DNA of 64,000 nucleotides from Kitasatospora acidiphila (GTDB lineage: Bacteria > Actinomycetota > Actinomycetes > Streptomycetales > Streptomycetaceae). A program made the translations under genes and the position numbers. The stretch spans positions 124,001 to 188,000 of the forward strand of contig NZ_VIGB01000001.1 in NCBI RefSeq assembly GCF_006636205.1. The letters are read 5' to 3'. Below are positions 17,842 through 26,600 of this stretch, in pieces (position 1 is the first letter of the stretch; each line of letters begins with the position of its first letter). The notes beneath the pieces are model-generated. The model worked only from the letters and a program-made list of their open reading frames with translations. It did not search any database and had not been told where the DNA came from.

Positions 17842-18885
17842 GTGCCCAGCATCAAGGCGTACGGCGCCACGTCCGCGACCGACCCGCTCGTCCCGCTCAC
17901 CATCGAGCGCCGCGAGGTCGGGCCGCGCGACATCCAGATCGAGATCAAGTACAGCGGCATCTGCCACTCCGACCTCCACACCGTGCGCGGCGAGTGGGGC
18001 GACCGGCCCTACCCGCTGGTTCCGGGCCACGAGATAGCCGGCATCGTCACCGCCGTCGGCTCCGAGGTCACCAAGCACGCCGTCGGCGACCGGGTCGGCG
18101 TCGGCTGCATGGTCAACTCCTGCCGGGAGTGCGTCAACTGCCGCCGCGGCCAGGAGCAGTACTGCCTGGGCGAGACCGTCTTCACCTACGGCTCGGTCGA
18201 CCGGGACGGCACCATCACCCAGGGCGGCTACGCCACGCACGTGGTCACCGACGAGGCCTTCGTGGTCCGCATCCCGCAGGGCCTCCCGCTGGACGCCGCC
18301 GCACCGCTGCTCTGCGCCGGCATCACCACCTACTCGCCGCTGCGCCGCTTCGGCGCCGGCCCGGGCAAGAAGGTCGCGGTGGTCGGCCTGGGCGGCCTCG
18401 GCCACCTGGGCGTCAAGCTCGCCCACGCGATGGGCGCCGAGGTCACGGTGCTGTCGCAGTCGCTGAAGAAGCTGGACGACGGCAAGAAGCTGGGCGCCGA
18501 CCGCTTCTACGCGACCAGCGACCCGGCCACCTTCGAGCAGCTGGCCGGCGAGTTCGACATCGTGCTCAACACGGTGAGCGCCAAGCTCGACCTGGACGCC
18601 TACCTGTCCCTGGTCGCCAGCGGCGGCACCATGGTCAGCGTCGGCGCCCCGCCGGAGCCCCTGGCGCTCAACGCCTTCTCGCTGATCAGCATGGGCCGCA
18701 ACTACGCCGGTTCGATGATCGGCGGCATCGCGGAGACCCAGGAGATGCTGGACTTCTGCGGTGAGCACGGCGTCACCGCCGAGATCGAGCTGATCCCGGC
18801 CGACCAGATCAACGCGGCGTACGAGCGGATGCTCGCCTCCGACGTGCGCTACCGGTTCGTGATCGACACCGCGACCCTGGGCTGA
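17842..18885 (+). CDS. Zinc-dependent NAD(P) alcohol dehydrogenase (YahK/cinnamyl type)
   Basis: A 347-residue medium-chain dehydrogenase reducing aldehydes. The catalytic zinc site is visible as [15 protein letters not shown] and PGHEIAGIV. The structural zinc ligands are the Cys cluster in [17 protein letters not shown]. The cofactor loop is [17 protein letters not shown]. The protein is full length. GTG 17842 is the start. An AT-rich promoter-like segment (TTGAAA at 17752-17757) lies about 90 bp upstream, unusual in this GC-rich context. A bulged hairpin terminator follows. Confidence 0.92.
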   Translation: MPSIKAYGATSATDPLVPLTIERREVGPRDIQIEIKYSGICHSDLHTVRGEWGDRPYPLVPGHEIAGIVTAVGSEVTKHAVGDRVGVGCMVNSCRECVNCRRGQEQYCLGETVFTYGSVDRDGTITQGGYATHVVTDEAFVVRIPQGLPLDAAAPLLCAGITTYSPLRRFGAGPGKKVAVVGLGGLGHLGVKLAHAMGAEVTVLSQSLKKLDDGKKLGADRFYATSDPATFEQLAGEFDIVLNTVSAKLDLDAYLSLVASGGTMVSVGAPPEPLALNAFSLISMGRNYAGSMIGGIAETQEMLDFCGEHGVTAEIELIPADQINAAYERMLASDVRYRFVIDTATLG

Positions 18886-18904
18886 CGCCCGCCGCGCCGG
18901 GCCG

Positions 18905-18938
18905 CCCCGACCGGGCACCGTGGAAGGTGCGGTCGGGG
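18905..18938. terminator. Bidirectional hairpin between convergent genes
   Basis: CCCCGACC(18905-18912) and GCACC(18915-18919) pair with GGTGC(18926-18930) and GGTCGGGG(18931-18938), with a 2-nt bulge and a 6-nt loop. It lies between the convergent alcohol dehydrogenase and HEAT-like genes. Confidence 0.7.
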
Positions 18939-18989
18939 AGGTCCGCGCGCTTCGGCCGTGACCGCCGACGCGTGCGGATTGACGGATCG

Positions 18990-19949
18990 TCATGGCCGCA
19001 TGATCCGGCCGCTTCTCCCCATGCATCGTCCTTCCTGAGTGATCGTCATATCCGCGCGCCAGAAGCGGATCGAGCGCAGCAGGGCGAGATCCGCCGCTCG
19101 GCGCTCGGTGATGCGCTCGGCCTGCCAGGCGGCGGAGCCGCCGTAGGCGAGCATCAGAGCGAGCTCCATGACCTGGACCTGCGCATAACCGGCGGCGGTG
19201 TGACGGTTGCCCTCCGCCAGGGCCCTGCTGATCCGGTCCGAGTAGAGCAACTCGCCGTCGAGACGCCGGGCCAGCGGATCGCGGGCTATGTCCGGCAGCG
19301 CGGTGCCCACGTCGATGATCTGCCGCAGGACCGGCCGCTGCTCCGGCCCCGCGTGCAGCCAGAGCAGGGCCAGGGCGCTCTCCACCGGCGACCAGATCGC
19401 GTAGTCGCCGGTGAACAGCACGCCGAGGGCGGCGGTCGCGACCAGGCGGGCGTCGTCCAATCGGTCGGCGGCTTCACAGGCGTAGGCGAGGCTGGTGACC
19501 TTCTGGAGGTCACGCGGGGAACGGCTCCGGACCGTCTTCACGGCCCGCGCCGCGCTGCGCAGTGCGGCCGGCGTGCCGCTCCCGGCCGCCAGCTCCGCGG
19601 CCCGGGCGGTGACCACGGCCCCCAAGTGCCCGCTCAGCGCAGCGCCGAGCTCCCTGCGGACCGCTTTGTCCGGCTCGGCGTCCAGCAACCGGCGCAGCCG
19701 GAGCAGCTCCGGCCCGCCACCGGGCACCGCCACCAGGGCCTGGAGAGCCGCCAAGCGCACCTGCCGCTCCTCGGCGCGGTCCGCCACGACCGTGAGCAGG
19801 AACTCGCCCAGCTCTTCGGGATGCCCGGCCGCACCCTCGGGCACGGCGGCGAGCAGCGCGGCGGCACGCTCCTCGGCCGAGCGTTTCCGGTGGCCCGCGA
19901 TGAGCTCGGTGGTGCTTGGTGCGGTGCTGGTGGTCCTGGTTGCGGCCAT
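18990..19949 (-). CDS. Alpha-helical hypothetical protein (HEAT/ARM-like)
   Basis: A 319-residue soluble, Ala/Leu/Arg-rich protein starting MAATRTTSTAPSTTEL at ATG 19949. Repeating amphipathic helices such as RQVRLAALQALVAVP and ALLWLHAGPEQRPVLRQ suggest an alpha-solenoid, but no catalytic motif or signal peptide is visible. I do not recognise a named family. Codon bias is consistent throughout and its size is definite. It converges on the dehydrogenase gene and is divergent from the membrane protein at 20130. Confidence 0.65.
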   Translation of the reverse strand: MAATRTTSTAPSTTELIAGHRKRSAEERAAALLAAVPEGAAGHPEELGEFLLTVVADRAEERQVRLAALQALVAVPGGGPELLRLRRLLDAEPDKAVRRELGAALSGHLGAVVTARAAELAAGSGTPAALRSAARAVKTVRSRSPRDLQKVTSLAYACEAADRLDDARLVATAALGVLFTGDYAIWSPVESALALLWLHAGPEQRPVLRQIIDVGTALPDIARDPLARRLDGELLYSDRISRALAEGNRHTAAGYAQVQVMELALMLAYGGSAAWQAERITERRAADLALLRSIRFWRADMTITQEGRCMGRSGRIMRP

Positions 19950-20129
19950 GTCCGCAGCATTCCACGCGGCTGTGACAGTCGGCCTGCCGCGGACGCCTGC
20001 CCCCCACGCTGCGCCCGCCCGCTGCTCGCCGGCCCTCCGCTCGGCGGCCCTCCGCTCGGCGAAAAGACGAAAAGACGAAGAGATGAAAACTTGCTGCGTC
20101 TTGACCTTCTCTTGGGATACGGTCCGGCG

Positions 20130-20840
20130 GTGACCGATCAGAACGATCAGTATGTGGAGACCGCCACGCCGGCAGCCGGCAAGGACAGCACCTGGAGTGC
20201 GGGCGGTCAGGTGGTGGCGGCGCTGGCGCTCGGCGCGGTGATCGCGGCGGGCCTGTGGGGGCTGAGAATGGTCGGCGGGTCGCCGTCGGCGAACGGCAAG
20301 CCCGCCACCTGTGCGCCGCCCAAGGCCACGGACTCCCCCGAGTACCCGGCGCTGTGCGCCGCACTCAACCGCCCCGATCTGCCGGCCCTGCTCGGCACCC
20401 CCTCCGAACACGTCTCGGAGGCGCAGTCCGGAGGCGGCCCGATCACCTTCGCGGACGGGACGAAGCAGGACGACGCCTCGGCGGAGATCCAGGCCGGCCC
20501 GATCAACATGCGCCTCACCGACAACCAGGAGCTCCCCTTCACGGACTACACCACCGTCCTGGGCCCGAAGTCCAAGTCGACCTCCGTCCTCGGCCATCCC
20601 GCGGTGACCTACTCGGACCACACCACGGCCATCGGCTTCAGCCTGAACGGCGGGCACGCCACCACGAGTCCCGGCGGCATCGCCCGCCATCTCGTCGTCG
20701 CCAAGGACACCAAGAACGGCGGCGGGTCCTTCGAGCTCACCATCTGGCGGCAGGACGACCAAACCCCGGATGACGCAGCCCTGTTCCGGACCGCCGTACT
20801 GGTGCTCCCCGCGCTCCAGGGATGGGGAACGGGCTCATAG
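20130..20840 (+). CDS. Membrane-anchored extracytoplasmic protein, probably DUF6215-like
   Basis: A 236-residue protein with a short cytoplasmic tail, one TM helix (about residues 30-50, VVAALALGAVIAAGLWGL) and an outer domain with two closely spaced cysteines (ATCAPPK and YPALCAALNRPDL), then LLGTPSEHVSEA. This pattern fits a group of Streptomyces membrane proteins of unknown function that I believe is DUF6215; the assignment is from memory. GTG 20130 follows the only plausible promoter zone, an AT-rich run at 20061-20120 containing two GAAAAGAC repeats. No partner gene is evident. Confidence 0.7.
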   Translation: MTDQNDQYVETATPAAGKDSTWSAGGQVVAALALGAVIAAGLWGLRMVGGSPSANGKPATCAPPKATDSPEYPALCAALNRPDLPALLGTPSEHVSEAQSGGGPITFADGTKQDDASAEIQAGPINMRLTDNQELPFTDYTTVLGPKSKSTSVLGHPAVTYSDHTTAIGFSLNGGHATTSPGGIARHLVVAKDTKNGGGSFELTIWRQDDQTPDDAALFRTAVLVLPALQGWGTGS

Positions 20841-21047
20841 CCCCACGGTTTCTTCACGAAGTGGAGCCGGCTCCAGGGAACGATGGGCGCGGGGTGGAGC
20901 CGGGTGGCGCTCGGCGACTCGTACTGCGCCGGCGTCACCCAGGCGACGGGCGACGAGTTCGAGACGCCACCCGTCCGCCGTCGCCGGGTGCCGCCGTGAG
21001 ACGCTGCGTAGCAGGAAACACCAGCGTTATGACGGAGAGGCACCGCA

Positions 21048-21824
21048 TTGACCACCGCCATTGACCACCGCGCCGCCGTTGCAGCCGAGACCGCCGCGTT
21101 CGTGGAAGCCGTCAGGGCGGCCGACCTGACCACTCCGGTGCCGACCTGCCCCGGCTGGGTGCTGAGCGACTTGATCCAGCACGCCGGCAGTGTGCAGCGC
21201 TGGTTCGCCACGCTGCTGCGCCAGCGGATCCAGGAGCGGCCGCGCAGCCGGGAGGTGGACCTGAAGCTGCCCGCCGACTCACAGGCCCTCCCCGGCTGGC
21301 TGGCCGACAGCTCCGCCGAGGCCGCCGACGCGTTCGCCACCGTCGACTCCGACGCACCGATGTGGGCCTGGGGCGCGGACCAGCACGCCCGCTTCTGGGC
21401 CCGCCGGATGCTCTTCGAGACCCTGGTGCACCGCGCGGACGCCGAGCTCGCGCTCGGCCTGAGCCCGGCGATCGACCGCGGCCTCGCGGCGGACGGCGTG
21501 GCGGAGTTCCTGGTGAACCTGCCGTTCGCGTCGTCCTTCGCCCCCGGCACCGCCGAGCTGCGCGCCGCCGACCGGAGCATCCGGTTCAGCTGCTCCGACG
21601 GCGACGGCGACGGCGACGGCGACTGGCTGGTCCGGCTGCGCCCGGACGGCTTCGGGATCGACCCCGATGCCACCGAAGCCGACCTGGCCGATGCCACCGT
21701 GCAGGCCCCGGCGGCCGACCTGCTGCTGCTCCTCTACGGACGGCTGGACCGCACGGCCGCCGGCATCCGCACCGCCGGTGACGAGGCGCTGCTCGACCTC
21801 TGGTTCGGGCACTCGGCGTTCTAG
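21048..21824 (+). CDS. Mycothiol-dependent maleylpyruvate isomerase family protein
   Basis: A 258-residue DinB/MDMPI-type protein. The N-terminal helical bundle carries VPTCPGWVLSDLIQHAG, in which His is a metal ligand, and a second ligand region MLFETLVHRADAELALG, typical of mycothiol-dependent metalloenzymes of actinobacteria. The C-terminal small domain follows. An acidic repeat DGDGDGDGD, from a GACGGC microsatellite at 21598-21623, sits between the two domains. The TTG start at 21048 is supported by GGAGAGG with 7-nt spacing, and no in-frame ATG fits better. The actual substrate is unknown. Confidence 0.85.
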   Translation: MTTAIDHRAAVAAETAAFVEAVRAADLTTPVPTCPGWVLSDLIQHAGSVQRWFATLLRQRIQERPRSREVDLKLPADSQALPGWLADSSAEAADAFATVDSDAPMWAWGADQHARFWARRMLFETLVHRADAELALGLSPAIDRGLAADGVAEFLVNLPFASSFAPGTAELRAADRSIRFSCSDGDGDGDGDWLVRLRPDGFGIDPDATEADLADATVQAPAADLLLLLYGRLDRTAAGIRTAGDEALLDLWFGHSAF

Positions 21825-21965
21825 CCCGTCGGTCGTTCTTCCGGCCCGTCGTGCACAGCGCTGGGGGCAGCAAGCGGATTTCGCGGATTTGCTGATGAAC
21901 TGTCAGAAATGCGAGAGGCTTGACGACTGTCCCCAGCACGTGACGACGAGGTCAGGGGGAAGGAC

Positions 21966-23207
21966 ATGGCCGAGCCCGGTGGTCTCAAGCAGTTGAAGGC
22001 ACGGTTGGAGGACCAGTGGTCCCGCTGCGTCCCCGAGCTGCGCGGTTCCGGCAGAGCGCTGCCGGGTGATGCCATGGTGCGCCGGGAGGTGGCCGACTCC
22101 TGGCTGCGGTCGCTGGGCACTGTGGACCCGGCGCAGACCAGCGCGCCGGTGGCCGGTGCCGGCGCGGTGCACCCGCAGTGGTCCGAGTCACCGCTGCGCG
22201 CGCCGGTGCACGACCTGGCCGACCAACTGCGCTGCCTGGCCGACGACATGGGCTACGTCACCGCCGTGACCGACCAGTCGGGCACCATTCTGTGGACCTG
22301 CGGCGGCCGGGCGATGCTGCGGCAGGCCGAGCGCGTCAACTTCGCGCCGGGCGGCCGCTGGGACGAGCCGGCGATGGGCACCAACGCCCTGTCGCTGGCA
22401 CTGTGCACCGGCCGGCCCAGCACCGTCTTCTCCGCCGAGCACCTGGTGGCGGCGCTGCACGGCTGGGTCTGCTACTGCGCGCCGATCCGCGATCCACACG
22501 GCCGGCTCCTCGGGGTGCTCGACCTGTCCAGCACCTGGGACCGGGCGAACCCGATGGCGATGGCCACCGTGCGCGCGCTGGTGTCCAGCATCGAGGCCGG
22601 GGTGCGCGCCAACGCCGCATCGCAGCAGCCCCGCCCGGCTCCCGCCGAGGTGCGGCTCAGCGTGCTGGGCCGGGCCGAGCTGACGGTCGACGGGACGCCG
22701 CTGCGGCTGCCGCCACGGCAGTTGGAGATCCTCACCCTGCTGGCGCTGGAGCCCGACGGCTTCACACCGGAGCGGCTCCGAGACGCGCTCTACGGCGACC
22801 GGCCGGTCGCCGCGGCCACCTTCCGGGCCGAGGTCTCACACCTGCGGCGCGCGCTGCCCGGCACCGTGGCGACCCGGACCTACGCGCTGACCGCACCGCT
22901 CTCCTGCGACGCGCTGGAAGTCCTGCAATCCGTGGCCTGCGGCGCGGTGGCGCGGGCCGTGCGCCACTACCGGGGGCCGCTGCTGCCGCGCTCGCAGGCG
23001 CCGGGAATCGCCCAGTGGCGCGAGCACATCGAGGTGGCTGTGCGCGAGGCGGTCCTGGCCAGCCCCGATCCCGAGCACGCCCTGCGCTACGGCGGCCGGA
23101 TACCGCACGACCTCACGGTCCATGAGCACGCCCTGCGCACCCTGCCGTCCCACGACCCGCGCCGCGCCCTCGCCGCCGGCCGGCTCGCAGCCGCGCAGCA
23201 CGACTGA
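21966..23207 (+). CDS. GAF-domain transcriptional regulator with C-terminal winged helix
   Basis: A 413-residue regulator. Residues about 70-215 form an AcoR-like GAF sensor (VTAVTDQSGTILW, MGTNALSLAL, GWVCYCAPIRDPHGRLLGVLDLS). Residues about 225-320 fit a winged-helix DNA-binding domain (VRLSVLGRAELTVDG, LRLPPRQLEILTLLALEPDG, FRAEVSHLRRALPG) as in OmpR/SARP-type regulators. There is no AAA+ sigma54 domain. Such proteins in actinobacteria often govern alcohol or aldehyde dehydrogenase genes; none adjoins here. ATG 21966 follows a GGGGGAAGG stretch. It is probably autoregulated, but no clear operator is visible. Confidence 0.8.
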   Translation: MAEPGGLKQLKARLEDQWSRCVPELRGSGRALPGDAMVRREVADSWLRSLGTVDPAQTSAPVAGAGAVHPQWSESPLRAPVHDLADQLRCLADDMGYVTAVTDQSGTILWTCGGRAMLRQAERVNFAPGGRWDEPAMGTNALSLALCTGRPSTVFSAEHLVAALHGWVCYCAPIRDPHGRLLGVLDLSSTWDRANPMAMATVRALVSSIEAGVRANAASQQPRPAPAEVRLSVLGRAELTVDGTPLRLPPRQLEILTLLALEPDGFTPERLRDALYGDRPVAAATFRAEVSHLRRALPGTVATRTYALTAPLSCDALEVLQSVACGAVARAVRHYRGPLLPRSQAPGIAQWREHIEVAVREAVLASPDPEHALRYGGRIPHDLTVHEHALRTLPSHDPRRALAAGRLAAAQHD

Positions 23208-23296
23208 GCCCGCCGCCAGGATCTGGTGCGGGTCGAACGCTCAATGCGGCGCCTCTGCCACGCGGTTGAGGGAGTACCTGGGGATCTCCACGGTGC

Positions 23297-24043
23297 TCAC
23301 AGGCGGGATCTCAGCACGTCGACCTCGCAGCCCGGTGAGGACGGGTCGAAGCCGTGCTCGACCAACCAACGGACCGCGATCAGGCTTCGCAGCGACCACC
23401 ATGCGCGGATCACGTCGAGGTCGACGTCGGTGCCGTAGCCGGCGACGACGTCGGCAAGGTGTTCCTCGTGTCCGAGCGTCAAGATGGCGAGGTCGAACAG
23501 GGCGTCACCCCGGCTCGCCTCGGACCAGTCGACCACGCCGGTGATCTCGTCACCGTCGACGAACACATGGGCGACCTGCAAGTCGCCGTGCGTGAACACC
23601 GGTGGCCACGGCCGCAGCGCACCCTCGGCGATGCGGCGGTTGCGCGTGACCAGGTCGGTGGGAAGGACGTCGTTCGTGATGAGCCAGGCGCATTCGGCGT
23701 CGAGGGCCGATGCGAGCTCGTCGGGGCTGCGACCGGGCCACGGCGGCAGCGGCGCGTCGTGCAACTTCCGTGCGGCGGCACCCGCCGCGGCCCACGCCGC
23801 CGGTGACGCCGTCGACGGCTCGCCGAGGCGGCCGAGTGCCGTGCCGGGGAGGGCGGCGAGCGCGAGCACGGGCGGCTTGCGCCACAGGACCTCCGGAGTC
23901 GGGATCGGCGCGATGGCCATCGCCTCGACCTCGACGTCAGTGCGCAGCTGATCAGGGTCGATCTTCAGGAACACGTCACCGACGCGCAGGGTCGCGCGCT
24001 CTTGATGGGCGACGACGACCTCGACTTCCTCCACGTCGACCAT
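23297..24043 (-). CDS. Aminoglycoside phosphotransferase-fold kinase
   Basis: An approximately 248-residue APH-family kinase. The N-lobe reads VVAHQERATLRVGDVFLKID. The C-lobe has PVFTHGDLQVAHVFVDG, in which the catalytic Asp of HGD is present but the usual following Asn (HGDxxxxN) is His. The metal-binding motif VVDWSEASRGDALFDLA is intact. ATG 24043 gives the family-like start; the frame remains open to 24100, overlapping the upstream kinase gene. The two APH-type genes are co-oriented and closely packed, so are probably one transcript. The substrate may be an antibiotic or a sugar or lipid alcohol; it cannot be told from sequence. Confidence 0.82.
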   Translation of the reverse strand: MVDVEEVEVVVAHQERATLRVGDVFLKIDPDQLRTDVEVEAMAIAPIPTPEVLWRKPPVLALAALPGTALGRLGEPSTASPAAWAAAGAAARKLHDAPLPPWPGRSPDELASALDAECAWLITNDVLPTDLVTRNRRIAEGALRPWPPVFTHGDLQVAHVFVDGDEITGVVDWSEASRGDALFDLAILTLGHEEHLADVVAGYGTDVDLDVIRAWWSLRSLIAVRWLVEHGFDPSSPGCEVDVLRSRL

Positions 24044-24074
24044 TATCGCGGGACGACCGCCGATGTCGCCGGGT

Positions 24075-24995
24075 TTATCGCGGGCGATCGCACGGCTCAT
24101 AGGAGTTCTCAGGAAGGCGTGCCAGGCGGTCCTCGGTCCACTCGGTGTGGCGTTGGCGCAGCTTGGCGGCGGTCAGGTCGGTGCGGCCGAGGTCGTGGTA
24201 GTTGGGCACCCAGGTCTCGACGGTGCGGTAGGAGTTGGTGAGCGCGAAGAGGTCCCACAGCGCCACATCGGAGAGCTTCTCGCCGGCGGCTTCCTGATAC
24301 GCGGTCAGGAAGACCTCGGCGGTGCCCGGACCGTGCAGCAGTACCAGGTCGAGTCGGCACCAGCTCACGTCGAAGCCGCGTGGCGCGAGCGAGGCCCCCG
24401 ACCAGTCGACGATGCCGGTGATCACGTCGTGCTGCCACAGCACGTTGCCGGACCAGTAGTCGTAGTGCGTCAGGACCGGCGGCCGGCCGGCCAGGCGGTC
24501 GGCGTGGGCGGCCAGGACCGGCGCGGCGGGGCCCCGGCCAGCGGAGCGGGTGACGGAGGCCGAGGCGGCCATGCCGTCGCGGAGACCGGACAGCCGGGCG
24601 AGCGGGACGGAGTGGATGCGGGCCAGGGCGCGGCCCAGCTGTTCCGCCGCCGTCTCCGGGCAGGCCGGCGTGATGTCGGCGTGCCCGGGAAGGCGGGTGA
24701 TCAGGACGGCCGGTTCGCCGAACCGCAGCCCGTCCGGGTCGGCGCCGGCAAGCCGCGGTGCCCAGCCGTCCAGCCCGTCGATGGCCGCCAACACCCGTGC
24801 CTCGTACGCCGGTGCGCGGTCGCCCGGCGGAAATCGCCGCAGCACCAGCTCGGTTGAGGAGTCCGGGGTGCGCAGGAGGTGGGTGGCGGCGTGCGCACCG
24901 CCGGCGAGGCGCTGGACGGCCCAGGCGCCAGCGGCGGGGCCGGCGAGCTCGCTTGCCCAGGCGAGTGCCGCGGGGGGCGGGGGTGAGTCGATCAC
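24075..24995 (-). CDS. Second aminoglycoside phosphotransferase-fold kinase
   Basis: A 306-residue APH-family protein. N-lobe strands include VQRLAGGAHAATHLL and ELVLRRFPPG. The Brenner-like motif is VLTHYDYWSGNVLW, with Asp and Asn present, and the metal motif is GIVDWSGASLAPRGFDVSW. The invariant His of HGD is replaced by Tyr (HYD), a common variant in macrolide/homoserine-kinase-like branches. It starts at ATG 24995 and its 3' end abuts the start region of the next APH-type gene. Sequence similarity between the two is low, so they are not a recent duplication. Confidence 0.82.
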   Translation of the reverse strand: MIDSPPPPAALAWASELAGPAAGAWAVQRLAGGAHAATHLLRTPDSSTELVLRRFPPGDRAPAYEARVLAAIDGLDGWAPRLAGADPDGLRFGEPAVLITRLPGHADITPACPETAAEQLGRALARIHSVPLARLSGLRDGMAASASVTRSAGRGPAAPVLAAHADRLAGRPPVLTHYDYWSGNVLWQHDVITGIVDWSGASLAPRGFDVSWCRLDLVLLHGPGTAEVFLTAYQEAAGEKLSDVALWDLFALTNSYRTVETWVPNYHDLGRTDLTAAKLRQRHTEWTEDRLARLPENSYEPCDRPR

Positions 24996-25089
24996 CGGGC
25001 CATGGTGATATCGCCGTTGGCCGAGGGCAACCGGATTCCCGCGCGCGCGGGACGTCAGAACACCGCTGCCGACGGCTCGTTCGCGCCTC

Positions 25090-26034
25090 TCAGGGCACCA
25101 TCACCACCAGCACCGGCCCGGTCGCGAAGGGCATGGCGCCGCCGTCGGGCAGGGTGAACGAGGTGCCGGCGGCGGGGTCGGGGCGGCTCCAGTGCGTGGC
25201 CCACACCTTGCCGTCGCGCAGCACCTCCGCCTGGCCCGAGCCGGTGCTCTGGGTGAACACCTCGTTGTCGGGGTGCCCGGCGTTGAAGTCGGTGAACTGC
25301 CCGGGCACGATGCTGACGTGCTGGACGACCACGGTCGCGGTGCCGGACCACGCCGAGTGGCCGTCCACGGACACGTCGTAGCCGCTGCCGCTGAAGTGGA
25401 CGCCGAGGGACGCGGCGGGCAGGTGCCAGGTCATCTCGGTGAGCGCGGTGCCGCCGCCGGGTGCGGCGCCGAACGTGAAGCCCGGGGAACGGGCGGGCAC
25501 CGACGGGTACTTGGCGAGGATCTGGTGCGGATCGATGAAGGTGGGGTCCATGGCGCGGTTGCTGAACGCACCGGGGTCGTCGAAGGGGGTGACGGTCTGC
25601 AGGTCGGCGTGGTCGAGCAGCGGTATCAGCCCGCTGATCGCGCCGCTGTAGGCGAAGTCGAGGCGCCCGTACTGCTGGAGGAGGGGGATGTCGGTCTGCC
25701 GGGCCGAGCGGACCGGGCCGATCTTTTCGGGCAGGTGGTTGGCGTCGTAGACGGCGAGGAACCGGGAGAGTCCGCCCTCGACCTGGACCCAGTACACGAT
25801 GTCGGCCCGGCCGAGCCCCTGCTGGATCTGCTGGGTGTTGCGGCCCACATTGTCGATCTTCACGGCGAGCAGGTTGCCCGCGGTGCCGCTGTTGTCGAGC
25901 GGGTTCGCGGCCTGCCCCGTCGGCGACGGGGACGGCGGCGGGGGCTTGTGCGCGCTGCTGCTGCAGCCCTGGACGGCGATGAGCCCGGCGACTCCGGCTC
26001 CGGCCACTGCGAGCGGCAGTCGATGTCTGCGCAT
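25090..26034 (-). CDS. DUF3048 (YerB-like) lipoprotein
   Basis: A 314-residue lipoprotein. The signal peptide has RRHRL, then a hydrophobic core, and lipobox VQGC with Cys24. A Pro/Ser linker precedes the DUF3048 domains, recognisable by LLAVKIDNVGRNTQQIQQGLGRADIVYWV, GGLSRFLAVYDA and GPVRSARQTDIPLL, with a C-terminal part ending WATHWSRPDP and TGPVLVVMVP. ATG 26034 follows AAGGGG. The function of DUF3048 is unknown; it is found in Gram-positive cell envelopes. A TATACA promoter is visible upstream. Confidence 0.88.
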   Translation of the reverse strand: MRRHRLPLAVAGAGVAGLIAVQGCSSSAHKPPPPSPSPTGQAANPLDNSGTAGNLLAVKIDNVGRNTQQIQQGLGRADIVYWVQVEGGLSRFLAVYDANHLPEKIGPVRSARQTDIPLLQQYGRLDFAYSGAISGLIPLLDHADLQTVTPFDDPGAFSNRAMDPTFIDPHQILAKYPSVPARSPGFTFGAAPGGGTALTEMTWHLPAASLGVHFSGSGYDVSVDGHSAWSGTATVVVQHVSIVPGQFTDFNAGHPDNEVFTQSTGSGQAEVLRDGKVWATHWSRPDPAAGTSFTLPDGGAMPFATGPVLVVMVP

Positions 26035-26101
26035 TGGTGTCACCCCTTGACAGCTGGGTGGAACCGGCCGACGGCGCGCACGCCGGGGGCCCTCATCCCT
26101 T

Positions 26102-26129
26102 TGTATACGCAACCGCCCGGTCCGTGAAC
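26102..26129 (-). promoter_or_regulatory. Candidate promoter of the DUF3048 lipoprotein gene
   Basis: Read on the minus strand, GTTCAC (26124-26129) and TATACA (26102-26107) are separated by 16 bp, with the -10 box about 70 bp before the start codon. It is one of very few TATA-like hexamers in the window. Confidence 0.4.
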
Positions 26130-26324
26130 CCCCGGCGGTTGCCATGCACTGCGGGACGGCTGTGCTGCCGAGCCGGGCGGCACACGGTCCGGCGGCTCCG
26201 GTGGCCTCGCCGGTGGTGGCGCCCGTCACGGCAACGGGCGGTCCGGTGCCCCAGGCGACGACGGGGCCGGTGAGCTGACGGCACGTCACCAGTAGAGGTA
26301 CTCCTACGGGAGCCACCGCTGTCC

Positions 26325-26600
26325 ATGATCTCCCTACCGCCCGCGGGCAAGGTGGCGCTGGTGACCGGCGCATCGGCGCAGCTGCCGCGGCCGCCCAGGC
26401 CGAGCAGGGCGCACGCGTCCTGCTCGCGGGCGGCGATGCGACGCGCGGCGAGGCCGTGGTGCCGGCGATCCGAGCAGGCGGCGGCAAGGCCGACTTCGTC
26501 GCCGCCGTGCGCCGACTCGCCCGTACGGCGACCGACCTCGGCGGCGGCCGGGTGGACATCCTGGTCAACAACGCGTGCCCGGCAGGGCTCACTCCAGTGC
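26325..26600 (+). pseudogene. Truncated, frameshifted short-chain dehydrogenase remnant
   Basis: ATG 26325 opens MISLPPAGKVALVTGASA, the first Rossmann strand of an SDR. After an apparent single-base loss at about 26376-26380 the next frame reads AEQGARVLLAGGDATRG and then GGGRVDILVNNA, the canonical DILVNNA strand. The catalytic Ser-Tyr-Lys half is absent: the sequence runs straight into the 3' end of the convergent photolyase gene at 26589. Only about 90 of 250 residues remain, so it cannot encode a working dehydrogenase. Confidence 0.7.
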
